Positions 6,024-13,467 are shown, counted from the first letter of the stretch. The stretch is 27,751 nucleotides of DNA from Holophagales bacterium UBA2201 (GCA_002327305.1 DCUZ01000011.1:1-27751); one strand, 5' to 3'. The notes: a model not told the origin generated them from the letters alone. Translations and numbers: made by a program.

Positions 6024-7139
6024 ATGACCAACATTGTCTTCGTCGCCCCCCTTCCCCCCCACACGGGGGGAATCGCGTACTGTTCACAGATGTTCCTGCA
6101 CCAACACCCCCCGGAACTCGCCGTCCACCCCTTCGGTTTCCGGTCGGTCTTTCCCCGCTGGCTCCACCCCGGCGGCGGGGGGCGATGGGAACCGCTTCCC
6201 GGCATCTCCTATCCCTTTTCGGGCTTCAATCCAATCTCGTGGCGGCGGGCGGCGGACCTGGCCCCCGGCGAAGGCCGCGGCGTCCTCATCCTCCCCTGGT
6301 GGACGGCGGCGCTGGCGCCGGCGACGGTCGGCATCATCAAGCACTTCCGGCGCTCCCATCCCGGATGGAAGGCCGTCCTTTGGTGCCACAATGTGCGGGA
6401 CCATGAAGCCCGGCCCTTCGCCCGCCGTCTGACCACCCGCGCTTTCGGCGGAGCCGACGCTTTCATCGTCCACTCCCAAGCCGCCCGGGACGAACTGCTG
6501 GAACTCATTCCCAGCGCCCGCGTCCTGACCGCCTTCCACCCCCTCTATCCCCTCCCCGTTCCCCTGCCCTGCCAGGAGGAGGCGCGCCTCGGCTTGAACC
6601 CGGACCCCGGCGCCCTGACGGTCCTTTTCCTGGGAACAGTGCGCCCCTACAAGGGGGTGGACACCCTCCTGGATGCGGCCCGCCTCCTGCGAGGCGACGA
6701 GCGGTTCCGCTTCACCGTGGCGGGCGACTTCTGGCGCGGAACGCGGCATCTCGTCCCCGCCCTCCGGTCGGCCGGCGTGCGGGTCGAAGCGGGGTTTCTC
6801 TCCTGGGAGCGGATGGCCCTCCACCTGGCCGCGGCCGATCTGCTGGTCCTCCCGTACCGCCGGGCCTCCGGGAGCGGCATCCTGATGACGGCCTACGCCC
6901 ACGGCCTCCCGGTCCTGGCGAGCGCCGTGCCCCATCTGGCCGAGTTCCTCCCCGAAGGGGCCCCCACCTTCCCCCCGGGCGATGCGGCCGCCATGGCCGC
7001 CGCGCTGACCGCGCTGGCAGGGGACCCCGGAAACCTGGCGGCCCTCCGGAAACGGTTCACCGCCCAAGCCCCCGCCTACGGCTGGGACCGCTTTTTCGCC
7101 CTCCTCCTGCCTTTCCTTGAACGCCTTGAAAATGAATGA
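6024..7139 (+). CDS. Glycosyltransferase, GT4 type
   Basis: 371 aa with a GT-B fold. The N-terminal domain begins MTNIVFVAPLPPHTGGIA, an acceptor-side glycine-rich loop. The donor-binding half has VLFLGTVRPYKGVDTLLDAARLL (about 196-218) and DLLVLPYRRASGSGILMTAYAHGLPVLASAVPHLAEF (about 272-308). The latter is the SGI..AYA.G.PV variant that replaces the classic EX7E motif in some GT4 enzymes. It probably transfers a sugar from a nucleotide donor to a cell-surface polysaccharide or glycolipid in the cytoplasm; the substrate is unknown. No other glycan genes are adjacent. The start abuts octamer array 3 and lacks a ribosome site, so its native leader seems replaced. Confidence 0.9.
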   Translation: MTNIVFVAPLPPHTGGIAYCSQMFLHQHPPELAVHPFGFRSVFPRWLHPGGGGRWEPLPGISYPFSGFNPISWRRAADLAPGEGRGVLILPWWTAALAPATVGIIKHFRRSHPGWKAVLWCHNVRDHEARPFARRLTTRAFGGADAFIVHSQAARDELLELIPSARVLTAFHPLYPLPVPLPCQEEARLGLNPDPGALTVLFLGTVRPYKGVDTLLDAARLLRGDERFRFTVAGDFWRGTRHLVPALRSAGVRVEAGFLSWERMALHLAAADLLVLPYRRASGSGILMTAYAHGLPVLASAVPHLAEFLPEGAPTFPPGDAAAMAAALTALAGDPGNLAALRKRFTAQAPAYGWDRFFALLLPFLERLENE

Positions 7140-7147
7140 GATATAAT
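7117..7147 (+). promoter_or_regulatory. Promoter for the secreted-protein pair
   Basis: TTGAAC (7117-7122) and a perfect TATAAT (7142-7147) are spaced by 19 bp, which is longer than ideal. A purine-rich ribosome site AAGGAAGGGAG (7165-7175) follows before the ATG at 7186. Confidence 0.5.
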
Positions 7148-7185
7148 TATGGATAGTAATTCCTAAGGAAGGGAGCCGGCTAATT

Positions 7186-7926
7186 ATGCGCATCGCCATT
7201 TTCCTGACCGGATTGTGCATGCTGGGCCTCCCTCTGCAGGCGGCGACCCATGAAATATGGGTCACGGCCTCGGCGCATGTCGCGGGCGGCTTCGATTCGA
7301 ACTGGCGCACCGACGTCCATGTCTTCAACGGCGGGAGCCAGACCGCGGCGGTGAGCGTCTTTTTCCTGCAGAGCGGACCCGACAACAGCGCGGCCAACCT
7401 GGCGCGCCCTCCCGCGGCCGTGGAGGTCCCGGCCGGCGGACAGATCAGGGTGGGGGACATCCTCTCCTCCCTCTTCGGCCTCACCAGCGCCTCGGGGAGC
7501 CTCCTCTTCTCCTCCGAACAGCCCATCCAGGTGGTCTCGCGCACCTACAATAAGCTGGAAAAGGGGGAGTACGGCCAGTTCATCGGGGGCGTCCCCGCCT
7601 CCCAGGCGCTGGCCCAGGCGCGCCTGGTGGGGGCCGTCGGCACGGGGGGGTTCCGCACCAACCTCGGGTTCGTCAACCCCTCCCGCACCGCCGCGGCCTC
7701 CGTCACACTCGCCTTTCTCGACGGCAAGGGGACGGCCCTCGCCTCGGCGCCCCTGACCCTCCAGCCCTTCACCCACATCCAGTACAACGACCTGTTCGCC
7801 ACCTTCGGCCTCACCCCCCAGGACCCGGTGACCGCCCACTACACGAGCGGCGTCCCCGTCCTGGGCTACCTCTCCGTGGCGGACAACATCACCAACGATC
7901 CCATCTACATCCCGGGGCAGCCATGA
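7186..7926 (+). CDS. Secreted beta-domain protein, unknown
   Basis: 246 aa. A signal peptide is present (MRIAIFLTGLCMLGLPLQAA, cleavage near 20). The mature protein is one beta-rich domain with SNWRTDVHVFNGGSQTAAV, the conserved SRTYNKLEKGEYGQFIGGV, FRTNLGFVNPS and a terminal GYLSVADNITNDPIYI. The same domain forms the C-terminal 230 residues of the next gene product, with matching SRIYN, YLTFGQFIPGV, VRTNAGF and ASVADNDTSDPVF. This looks like a domain found in surface proteins of Acidobacteriota-type bacteria; its function is unknown. The gene shares a 4-bp ATGA overlap with the downstream gene, so the two are translationally coupled. Confidence 0.8.
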   Translation: MRIAIFLTGLCMLGLPLQAATHEIWVTASAHVAGGFDSNWRTDVHVFNGGSQTAAVSVFFLQSGPDNSAANLARPPAAVEVPAGGQIRVGDILSSLFGLTSASGSLLFSSEQPIQVVSRTYNKLEKGEYGQFIGGVPASQALAQARLVGAVGTGGFRTNLGFVNPSRTAAASVTLAFLDGKGTALASAPLTLQPFTHIQYNDLFATFGLTPQDPVTAHYTSGVPVLGYLSVADNITNDPIYIPGQP

Positions 7927-10304
7927 GAAAGATCATCCCCGTTCTCGTCCTCCTCGCGGCCCTTCCCCTGGCGGCGCAGGTCCTCTCCCCCGCGGCCGAC
8001 GGCCACGTCCTGCGGAACCAGACCTTCGTCTTCGACCAGGCCAACCCCTCCGTCACCTTCGGCGGCAAGACCACCTATTTCAACTATTTCCAGAACCTCT
8101 ACGCCGGGGGGGAGGACACCTTCACCTACGACTTCGACCCCGGCGACGGGAAAGCCACCCACTACAACCGCGAACTGCGCACCATCCTGGAATTCGACCT
8201 CTCCTCCGTCACCGCCACGCCGGGCAATTTCACCGCCCAACTCAAGGTGACCACCGACGGCAATTTCTGGCCGACGGAGGATTTCCTCACGCTCAAGGCC
8301 TTCGACCTCTCCCCGGCCCAGCAGGACGGCACCATCACCCAGGCCGATTACAACGCCCAAACGGTCGAGTTGGACTTCCAGGCGGTGGACGCGAAGAACT
8401 TCAACCAGACCTACTCCTTCAACGTCACGGGGGCCGTGGACGACGATCTGGCCAACAGCCGCACCTACAGCGGTTTTGTCCTGCTCCCCGACCCGCGCAA
8501 CGGCAACGAGGTGTCGCTGGTCTCCTCCTGGGAGGCCGCCAACCTGGGCAAGACGGGCCGGGCCCAACTGGTCTTCGCCTCCACCCAGCCCGACATCAGC
8601 GTCACCCTCCCCGCCTCCTGCGTCACCATCGTCGGCCAGGTCAACGACCTGCAGATCACCATCGCCAACGTGGGACAGGCCGACCTGATCATCGAATCGG
8701 TGACGGAGACGGCCGATCCCAGCGGATACTACACCCCCGACACCTCGGGGCTGAACACCACCATTCCCGCGGGCGGGAGTTCCTCCTTCCTGGTCCGGTT
8801 CGCCCCCGCCACCGAGGGGACCTTCCAGGCCCGGTACCGCATCGCCAGCAACGATCCGGATGAAAACCCCTACGACGCGGTCCTCACCTGTCTCGCCACC
8901 CCCACCACGGTCCCGGTGATCCAGGTGACAGCCGGTGAATGCGCCCAGATCCCCGTCAACACCTCCCACCGCATCCCCGTGACCGTCGCCAACGCGGGGG
9001 CGGCCCCCCTCGTCATCGAGAGCGTCACGGAGGCGTCCGATCCCTTCGCCGTCTATGCCATCGACACCTCGGGAATGTCCATCACCATCGCCCCGGGGGG
9101 CTCCACCCTCTTCCACGTCGTCTTCTCGCCCAAGACCACGGGGACCTTCGTGGGGACGGTGAGGATCGCCTCCAACGACCCCCAGACCCCCCTGTACGAC
9201 CTGGGCCTCGCCTGCTCCGCGGTGAGCGCGGAGGACCCCGACATCGAGGTGACCCCCACCTCCGTCTCCTGCTACAACCTGATCCCGGGACAGGCCGCCT
9301 CCCAGACCATCACCATCCGCAACATGACGCAGAGCGCCGCCGGGGACCTCCACCTGGCCTCCATCCTCCTCTCGGGCGACCCCGAGTATTCGCTGGACCT
9401 GGCGGGCACCAAACTGGTCCTGAAGAAGGGGGAACAGACCACCTTCCTCCTCAAGTTCCTGGCCGGCGCCAGCGGCTCCTACCGGGGCTCCATCGCCATC
9501 GCCTCCGACGATCCCGATACCCCGGTCGTCCAGGTGACCCTCGCCTGCGCGGTCACCCTCGCGGGCATCCAGACCGGGGCCGTTCCGGGGGCCGAAGCGT
9601 CCGGGAGCATCTCCGTCCCCGCCGCCGCCCTGGCCGCCGGGGCCTACGGCTCGTTCTTCGTCACCGACCTCAAAGTCCACAATCCCGGGACGGAGGCCGT
9701 CACCCTGCGCGTCTTCTACCTCCCCACGCAGATGTCCAACACGACGGCCTCCTACGGCGACTTCGTCCTGCCGCCGGGCGCCACGATGGTCCTGCCCAAC
9801 ATCCTCAAGAACCTCTTCGGGATGGAGGCCGGGTTCGGGCCCCTGCTCCTGGTCCCGCTGGCCCCGTCGGGCTCCCGAGTCCTCGCCGTGAGCCGCATCT
9901 ACAATTGGCAGTATTCGGAGGAGCACAAGGGATACCTCACCTTCGGCCAGTTCATCCCCGGCGTCGCGCGGAGCGCCTTCCTCGCCGCGGGCGGCACGGC
10001 CCGCCTCCTCGGGCTGGGGAAGGGGGAGAAGGTGCGCACCAACGCGGGCTTCACCTCCGGCCCCGACGGCTGCCAGCTCTCCTTCCAGCTCCGCACCGGG
10101 TCCGGCGCCTCCTTGGGGAACCCTGTCCCCGTGACCCTGGGGGCCAACTCCCACATCCAATTCAACGACATCTTCAACACCGCCCAGGCCCCGGCCCAGG
10201 AGAACGTCTTCGGCGTCTTCACCGTCACCTCCGGCACCGCCTTCGGATACGCCTCCGTGGCCGACAACGACACCTCCGACCCGGTCTTCGTCTCCATGCA
10301 GTAG
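7923..10304 (+). CDS. Secreted choice-of-anchor D (HYDIN-like) repeat protein
   Basis: 793 aa. The signal peptide is MRKIIPVLVLLAALPLAAQ. Residues about 20-215 form a DNRLRE/CBM96-like beta sandwich (VLSPAADGHVLRNQTFVFDQ, ELRTILEFDLSSV, TYSFNVTGAVDDDL). Three HYDIN/ASPM-type Ig-like repeats follow (about 218-325, 330-428 and 436-545). Their repeated signature is I..VTE.SDP..Y..DTSG....I..GGS..F.V.F.P...G.F....RIASNDP. The C-terminal domain (about 560-793) is a paralog of the upstream protein. The protein is probably exported and located on the surface; no catalytic domain is seen. A strong hairpin follows the stop after 24 bp. Confidence 0.82.
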   Translation: MRKIIPVLVLLAALPLAAQVLSPAADGHVLRNQTFVFDQANPSVTFGGKTTYFNYFQNLYAGGEDTFTYDFDPGDGKATHYNRELRTILEFDLSSVTATPGNFTAQLKVTTDGNFWPTEDFLTLKAFDLSPAQQDGTITQADYNAQTVELDFQAVDAKNFNQTYSFNVTGAVDDDLANSRTYSGFVLLPDPRNGNEVSLVSSWEAANLGKTGRAQLVFASTQPDISVTLPASCVTIVGQVNDLQITIANVGQADLIIESVTETADPSGYYTPDTSGLNTTIPAGGSSSFLVRFAPATEGTFQARYRIASNDPDENPYDAVLTCLATPTTVPVIQVTAGECAQIPVNTSHRIPVTVANAGAAPLVIESVTEASDPFAVYAIDTSGMSITIAPGGSTLFHVVFSPKTTGTFVGTVRIASNDPQTPLYDLGLACSAVSAEDPDIEVTPTSVSCYNLIPGQAASQTITIRNMTQSAAGDLHLASILLSGDPEYSLDLAGTKLVLKKGEQTTFLLKFLAGASGSYRGSIAIASDDPDTPVVQVTLACAVTLAGIQTGAVPGAEASGSISVPAAALAAGAYGSFFVTDLKVHNPGTEAVTLRVFYLPTQMSNTTASYGDFVLPPGATMVLPNILKNLFGMEAGFGPLLLVPLAPSGSRVLAVSRIYNWQYSEEHKGYLTFGQFIPGVARSAFLAAGGTARLLGLGKGEKVRTNAGFTSGPDGCQLSFQLRTGSGASLGNPVPVTLGANSHIQFNDIFNTAQAPAQENVFGVFTVTSGTAFGYASVADNDTSDPVFVSMQ

Positions 10305-10328
10305 GCCGGCCTGAGCGACAGCCCGTCC

Positions 10329-10366
10329 GCGAAGCGCCCCGACCCTTCGTCGGGGCGCTTCGCTTT
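10329..10366 (+). terminator. Strong GC hairpin followed by short T-run
   Basis: GCGAAGCGCCCCGAC (10329-10343) pairs perfectly with GTCGGGGCGCTTCGC (10349-10363) around CCTTC, followed by TTT. The tract is short but the 15-bp stem is strong, which suits a terminator for the secreted-protein operon. Confidence 0.75.
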
Positions 10367-10369
10367 CCC

Positions 10370-10398
10370 TTGCCCATTCGCCGCCGCCGGGGTAAAAT
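10370..10398 (+). promoter_or_regulatory. Promoter of greA-like gene, near-leaderless
   Basis: TTGCCC (10370-10375) and TAAAAT (10393-10398) are spaced by 17 bp. The predicted first base (about 10405) is 3 bases before the ATG, so there is no room for a ribosome site. Confidence 0.55.
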
Positions 10399-10407
10399 GG
10401 GCTTCCC

Positions 10408-12363
10408 ATGGATGACCTTGAAAGCAAATTCCTGGAACAATTGGAGGCCGACCCTGCCGACCTGGAGGGCCTCGCCCCTCTCGTGGAGGCCGTGCGGGCC
10501 GACGAGCCCAAGCGGGCGCGGGAGTGGATCGCCCTGTGGGACGACACCCTCAGGGAGAAGGGAATGCACCGGCAGCGCTGGGACCTCCTCCTCTGGCAAA
10601 GCCGCGCCTTCCACACCCACCCCCAGGAGTGGGACGCGGTGGTGGACCTCTACGGCCGCCTCGGCACCCTCCCGGGGGAGCCAAAGGCCCTCCTCGATGG
10701 CCTCCACAAGGATTACAAGAAGTTCCCCGCCCGGACCCTGCAGACGCTGGACGACCTGACCTTCCTCGCCCCGGAAATGGTGGTGCGGTTCCAGGGAAAA
10801 CCCGCCCGCGTGGTGGAGATCAACTATCCCCTGAAGGTGGTCAAGGTCAGGCCTGAGGGGGGGGGCCCGATCCCCGTCCCCTTCGGGGCGACGGGACGGT
10901 TCATCGAGCGGCTCACCCACCGGCCGGCCGCTTCCGGGGTCGCCTCCCCGGCCCCCACCCGGGCGGAGGCCCTCGAGCGGCCGGCGGCGTTCCTGCGCGC
11001 CCTCCTGAAGGACCCATCCAAACCGGTCACCCTCGATGAGATCAGGGAACTGGTCCGGGACATCCTCGAGCCGGGCGAGGTGGAGGCCTGGTGGAAGCGC
11101 TGCGTCCAGACCGTCCCCCTGATGAAGCTCCCCTCCGGCAGGCGGATGCGCTACCGCGCCGCGGAGCGGCCCCAGGAGGTCCTGGACGAGGCCCGCGTCC
11201 TCGGGGGCCGGGAGCGCCTCTCCTTCATCGCCGCCAACGCGCCCCTTTTTCCCGCGCTGGCGGACGGGTTCAAGGAACTGGCTCGGGAGGTTCTGGGGAA
11301 CGAGCGGCCCGAGGCGGCCTACCAGGCGTTCAAGACGCTGGCCAAACTTTCCCCCGGGGAGGCGCCGTCATGGGACCTCCTCTTCGCAACCTTCGCCCCC
11401 CGCGACCTCTATGAAACGCTCCCCGGCCGCGAGCGCCTCACCCTCATCCCCGAGATAGGCGACCCCGAGGTCCTGCGCGCGCTCTTTCTCCGCGAGGACA
11501 ACGCCGCCTGCCTGGGCGCCCTGTGGGAACGGGTCCACGCGCCGGCCCTCGCCGAGGGGCTGATGGACCGGCCCGACCAGAACCCGGCCGCCTGGCTGTT
11601 CCTGATGGACCGGCTCGATGCCGACCCCGACCTGGCCGCCCTCCCCCACCGGCCCCTCGACCTGCTCGCCGCGGCGCTCAACGCCTATCCCGCCCCGGCC
11701 TTCGGGCGTCACACCGCCGGCCTGAACCGGCTGTGGGAACCGAGGGGCGCCGCTTCGAAGCTCCTCAAGAGGATCACCCCGCAGGAGGCCGCCGAATTGG
11801 CCCTCCTTCTGGACGAACTGGAGGAGATGAAAAAAGGGTACCCCGTGGGGGCCATCCGGAACCGGCTCCTCATGGACTTCCCCGAACTCAAGCAGGAGGA
11901 GGCGCCGCTCTGGTGCACCGCCCGATCCCTCGAACGGAAGAGGGCCGAGATCGAACGGCTGTTGCGCGAAGAGATCCCCGCCATCCGCGCGGCCGTCAAG
12001 GAGGCCCGGGAACAGGGGGACCTGCGGGAGAACTACGAATACAAGGCCGCCCGGGAGAAGCACGCCTTCCTGGAGCACCAGGCCGCCACGCTGGACCGGG
12101 ACCTCAAACGGGCCCGCGTGCTCCAACTGCCCGAAGACCGGCACGGGACGGTCTATGTCGGATCGACCGCGACCCTGGCCGACCCCCTTGGCAACCGGAT
12201 CACCCTGACGATCCTGGGTCCGTGGGAGAGCGACCCCAACGCCAACATCTACTCCTACGAATCGGACGCCGGCAAGGCGCTATTGGAGCGGGAGGCCGGC
12301 GACCGCGTGGTCGTCCTGGGCCAGAGCTACATCATCGAGTCCATTAAAGCGTGGAACGAGTAG
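10408..12363 (+). CDS. greA: Long GreA-family transcript cleavage factor
   Basis: 651 aa, about four times a normal GreA (about 158 aa). The last 150 residues are GreA-like. A coiled coil (about 511-580) holds EAREQGDLRENYEYKAAREK, keeping the acidic tip D.xEN.EY that reaches the RNA polymerase active site to stimulate RNA cleavage. It is followed by a FKBP-like C-terminal domain (about 590-648; GNRITLTILGPWESDPNANIYSYES, GDRVVV). The first 500 residues are helical, TPR-like in texture, with a small beta segment at about 120-170 (EMVVRFQGKPARVVEINYPLKVVKV). Long GreA proteins of this design are known in spirochetes and some other phyla. Whether a short GreA exists elsewhere cannot be seen. 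The gene has its own promoter, and its stop codon merges into a palindrome. Confidence 0.85.
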   Translation: MDDLESKFLEQLEADPADLEGLAPLVEAVRADEPKRAREWIALWDDTLREKGMHRQRWDLLLWQSRAFHTHPQEWDAVVDLYGRLGTLPGEPKALLDGLHKDYKKFPARTLQTLDDLTFLAPEMVVRFQGKPARVVEINYPLKVVKVRPEGGGPIPVPFGATGRFIERLTHRPAASGVASPAPTRAEALERPAAFLRALLKDPSKPVTLDEIRELVRDILEPGEVEAWWKRCVQTVPLMKLPSGRRMRYRAAERPQEVLDEARVLGGRERLSFIAANAPLFPALADGFKELAREVLGNERPEAAYQAFKTLAKLSPGEAPSWDLLFATFAPRDLYETLPGRERLTLIPEIGDPEVLRALFLREDNAACLGALWERVHAPALAEGLMDRPDQNPAAWLFLMDRLDADPDLAALPHRPLDLLAAALNAYPAPAFGRHTAGLNRLWEPRGAASKLLKRITPQEAAELALLLDELEEMKKGYPVGAIRNRLLMDFPELKQEEAPLWCTARSLERKRAEIERLLREEIPAIRAAVKEAREQGDLRENYEYKAAREKHAFLEHQAATLDRDLKRARVLQLPEDRHGTVYVGSTATLADPLGNRITLTILGPWESDPNANIYSYESDAGKALLEREAGDRVVVLGQSYIIESIKAWNE

Positions 12364-12384
12364 GGCGGCCCCATGGGGCCGCCC
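12363..12384. repeat. Perfect 22-bp palindrome at greA-like stop
   Basis: GGGCGGCCCCA and TGGGGCCGCCC are perfect complements with no spacer, starting with the last G of the TAG stop. Array 4 follows at 12385 with no gap. There is no T-tract. This is the same layout as at rho. Confidence 0.85.
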
Positions 12385-12418
12385 GCGGGAAAGCGGGAAG
12401 GCTGAAGGCGGGAAGGCT
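12385..12418 (+). repeat. Octamer array 4 (left border of island 2)
   Basis: Units GCGGGAAA, GCGGGAAG, GCTGAAG, GCGGGAAG and a final GCT lead into CCCCCGCCCA. The last 26 bases are identical to the end of array 1. Confidence 0.8.
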
Positions 12419-12427
12419 CCCCCGCCC

Positions 12428-12557
12428 ACCCGATCTGTTCGGTCTATCTGGTCGTCTGGTCTTTTCGGTATCGGGATCGGCGTATGCTGCTGGGACGCTG
12501 GGAGGCTGGGAGGCTGGGATGCTGGGATGCTGGGATGCTTCCCCCGCCCAACCAAGG
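12428..12557 (+). repeat. Composite repeat unit 1 with six octamers
   Basis: The unit runs from CCCGATCTG through GGTCTATCTGG, a TTTTCGG stretch, ATCGGGATCGG (12470-12480), then six perfect-phase octamers GCTGGGAN (12489-12536; last base C, G, G, T, T, T) and GCTTCCCCCGCCCAACCAAG. A second copy with fewer octamers is at 12637-12735. Confidence 0.8.
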
Positions 12558-12558
12558 C

Positions 12559-12625
12559 AAATGTGGCGCCGACACTCCTGTCGGCGAACTAATTATTCGC
12601 AGGTCGGAGGACCTGCGCCACGTTT
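12559..12625 (+). repeat. Cloverleaf-like foldback 1
   Basis: The outer stem AAATGTGGCG (12559-12568) pairs with CGCCACGTTT (12616-12625), with one G-T pair. Inside are three hairpins: CCGACA/TGTCGG (12569-12584), CGAA/TTCG (12585-12599) and CAGGTC/GACCTG (12600-12615). All 67 bases are accounted for with almost no unpaired joints. There is no T-loop, anticodon arm or CCA, so it is not a tRNA. It is best read as a REP/BIME-like mobile foldback or a structured RNA. Confidence 0.7.
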
Positions 12626-12636
12626 CTTCCCCCTCG

Positions 12637-12735
12637 CACCCGGTCAGTCTGGTCTATCTGGTTTTTTCGGAATCGGGATCGGCTTGGGCCTGCTGGGACG
12701 CGAGGACGCTGGGACGCTTCCCCCGCCCAACCAAG
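12637..12735 (+). repeat. Composite repeat unit 2 with three octamers
   Basis: This imperfect copy of 12428-12557 has GGTCTATCTGG, TTTTTTCGG, AATCGGGATCGG, then the octamers GCTGGGAC, GCGAGGAC and GCTGGGAC (12692-12715), and the same GCTTCCCCCGCCCAACCAAG end. The octamer number differs (3 against 6), showing expansion or contraction. Confidence 0.8.
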
Positions 12736-12738
12736 TTT

Positions 12739-12811
12739 AATGTAACCGCACCCTTTATGGGTGCGCCATTTTCCCCAGCCTGAGGCGTAAAGCCTGCGGC
12801 TGGGTTGCATT
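12739..12811 (+). repeat. Foldback 2 downstream of unit 2
   Basis: AATGTAACC (12739-12747) pairs with GGTTGCATT (12803-12811), with one G-T pair. Inside are CGCACCC/GGGTGCG (12747-12765) and CCCAGCC/GGCTGGG (12774-12804) with an inner AGGC/GCCT stem. A few bases are shared between stems. Like foldback 1 it begins 3 bases after the CCAACCAAG end of a composite unit, but its sequence is different. Confidence 0.6.
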
Positions 12812-12817
12812 CTGATT

Positions 12818-13393
12818 TTATTTGAAGTTTTCTGTTATGAGCCTGAGTTGGGTTATAACATCTTGTCCGGCATAGAACAGGGGCGACATCGGATGTTTCT
12901 CTTCTCCCAAGTCATTCTCCAGCGCGGTGGCCGTGACTTTTCCGTTCTTTGTAAGGATATAGAACACCGTTTCGCCAGATTTCGGAAGAGGAAATGCAGT
13001 CGTCGGAACGCATGATGCTACAAATACATCTGCCACGCGAGACATTTGTATTGCGGACTTGCGAACGGCTTCATGCTCTATACCCCCAATCACGCCGCCG
13101 CCACTGCTGAAGTACAGACTTGCGTTGCCATCTGATAGAGCGGCCAAGGTAACGGTGGCCTCTGGATATCCAGTTTCCATAATCACACCCCAAACCTGGT
13201 TGGTTCCAAGATATTCCTGAATCCCTGCTGTAACTGGGTCCATTGATAGAATCTGTTGTCTGAGCCCCCGTGAGGCTTCCACTGATTGGGCACGATTAGG
13301 GTCCAGCTTTGTTATCTTATTGCTCTGAAGTCTCCAAAGCATTGCAGCTCCAACAACAATCATAAGTACCACAACGATGCCGAATACCTTCAT
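12818..13393 (-). CDS. Membrane-anchored protein of unknown function
   Basis: 191 aa, family not recognised. One N-terminal hydrophobic helix (FGIVVVLMIVVGAAMLW, about 4-20) anchors a soluble domain of about 165 residues. That domain has VWGVIMETGYPEATVTLAALSDGNASLYFSSGGGVIGGIEHEAVRKSAIQ (about 68-117) and FYILTKNGKVTATALENDL near the end. The Gly-rich SSGGGVIGG stretch resembles a turn in a profilin/roadblock-like alpha-beta domain, but I do not assign it. A clear ribosome site (GGAGAT) lies 3-4 bases from the ATG. GC content is lower than that of the flanking genes, and repeat borders lie on both sides. It points opposite to greA and is probably cargo of island 2. Confidence 0.75.
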   Translation of the reverse strand: MKVFGIVVVLMIVVGAAMLWRLQSNKITKLDPNRAQSVEASRGLRQQILSMDPVTAGIQEYLGTNQVWGVIMETGYPEATVTLAALSDGNASLYFSSGGGVIGGIEHEAVRKSAIQMSRVADVFVASCVPTTAFPLPKSGETVFYILTKNGKVTATALENDLGEEKHPMSPLFYAGQDVITQLRLITENFK

Positions 13394-13435
13394 TTATCTC
13401 CTGCCGAATTGTTAATATGCGACTCATTGACCTAA

Positions 13436-13467
13436 TATGCAAATGTTCGTTTAGCAACATTAGCATA
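13436..13467. promoter_or_regulatory. 12-bp hairpin/operator-like inverted repeat
   Basis: TATGCAAATGTT (13436-13447) and AACATTAGCATA (13456-13467) are complementary with one mismatch, separated by CGTTTAGC. It lies about 45-75 bp upstream of the 191-aa gene on the minus strand, in an AT-rich stretch, so an operator or promoter-associated site is plausible. An attachment site is an alternative. Confidence 0.45.

Noticed and set aside
7905..10616. Long minus-strand open frame opposite the choice-of-anchor gene
   Set aside because: Low-complexity Gly/Asp/Val-rich product typical of the antisense of a GC-rich gene. The plus-strand frame has a signal peptide and recognisable domains.
12559..12625. 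tRNA gene
   Set aside because: The cloverleaf lacks the T-loop GTTCRA, an anticodon arm of normal size and D-loop features.
12385..12735. CRISPR array
   Set aside because: Units are 8 bp with no unique spacers, and no cas genes are nearby. This is a short-period tandem repeat.
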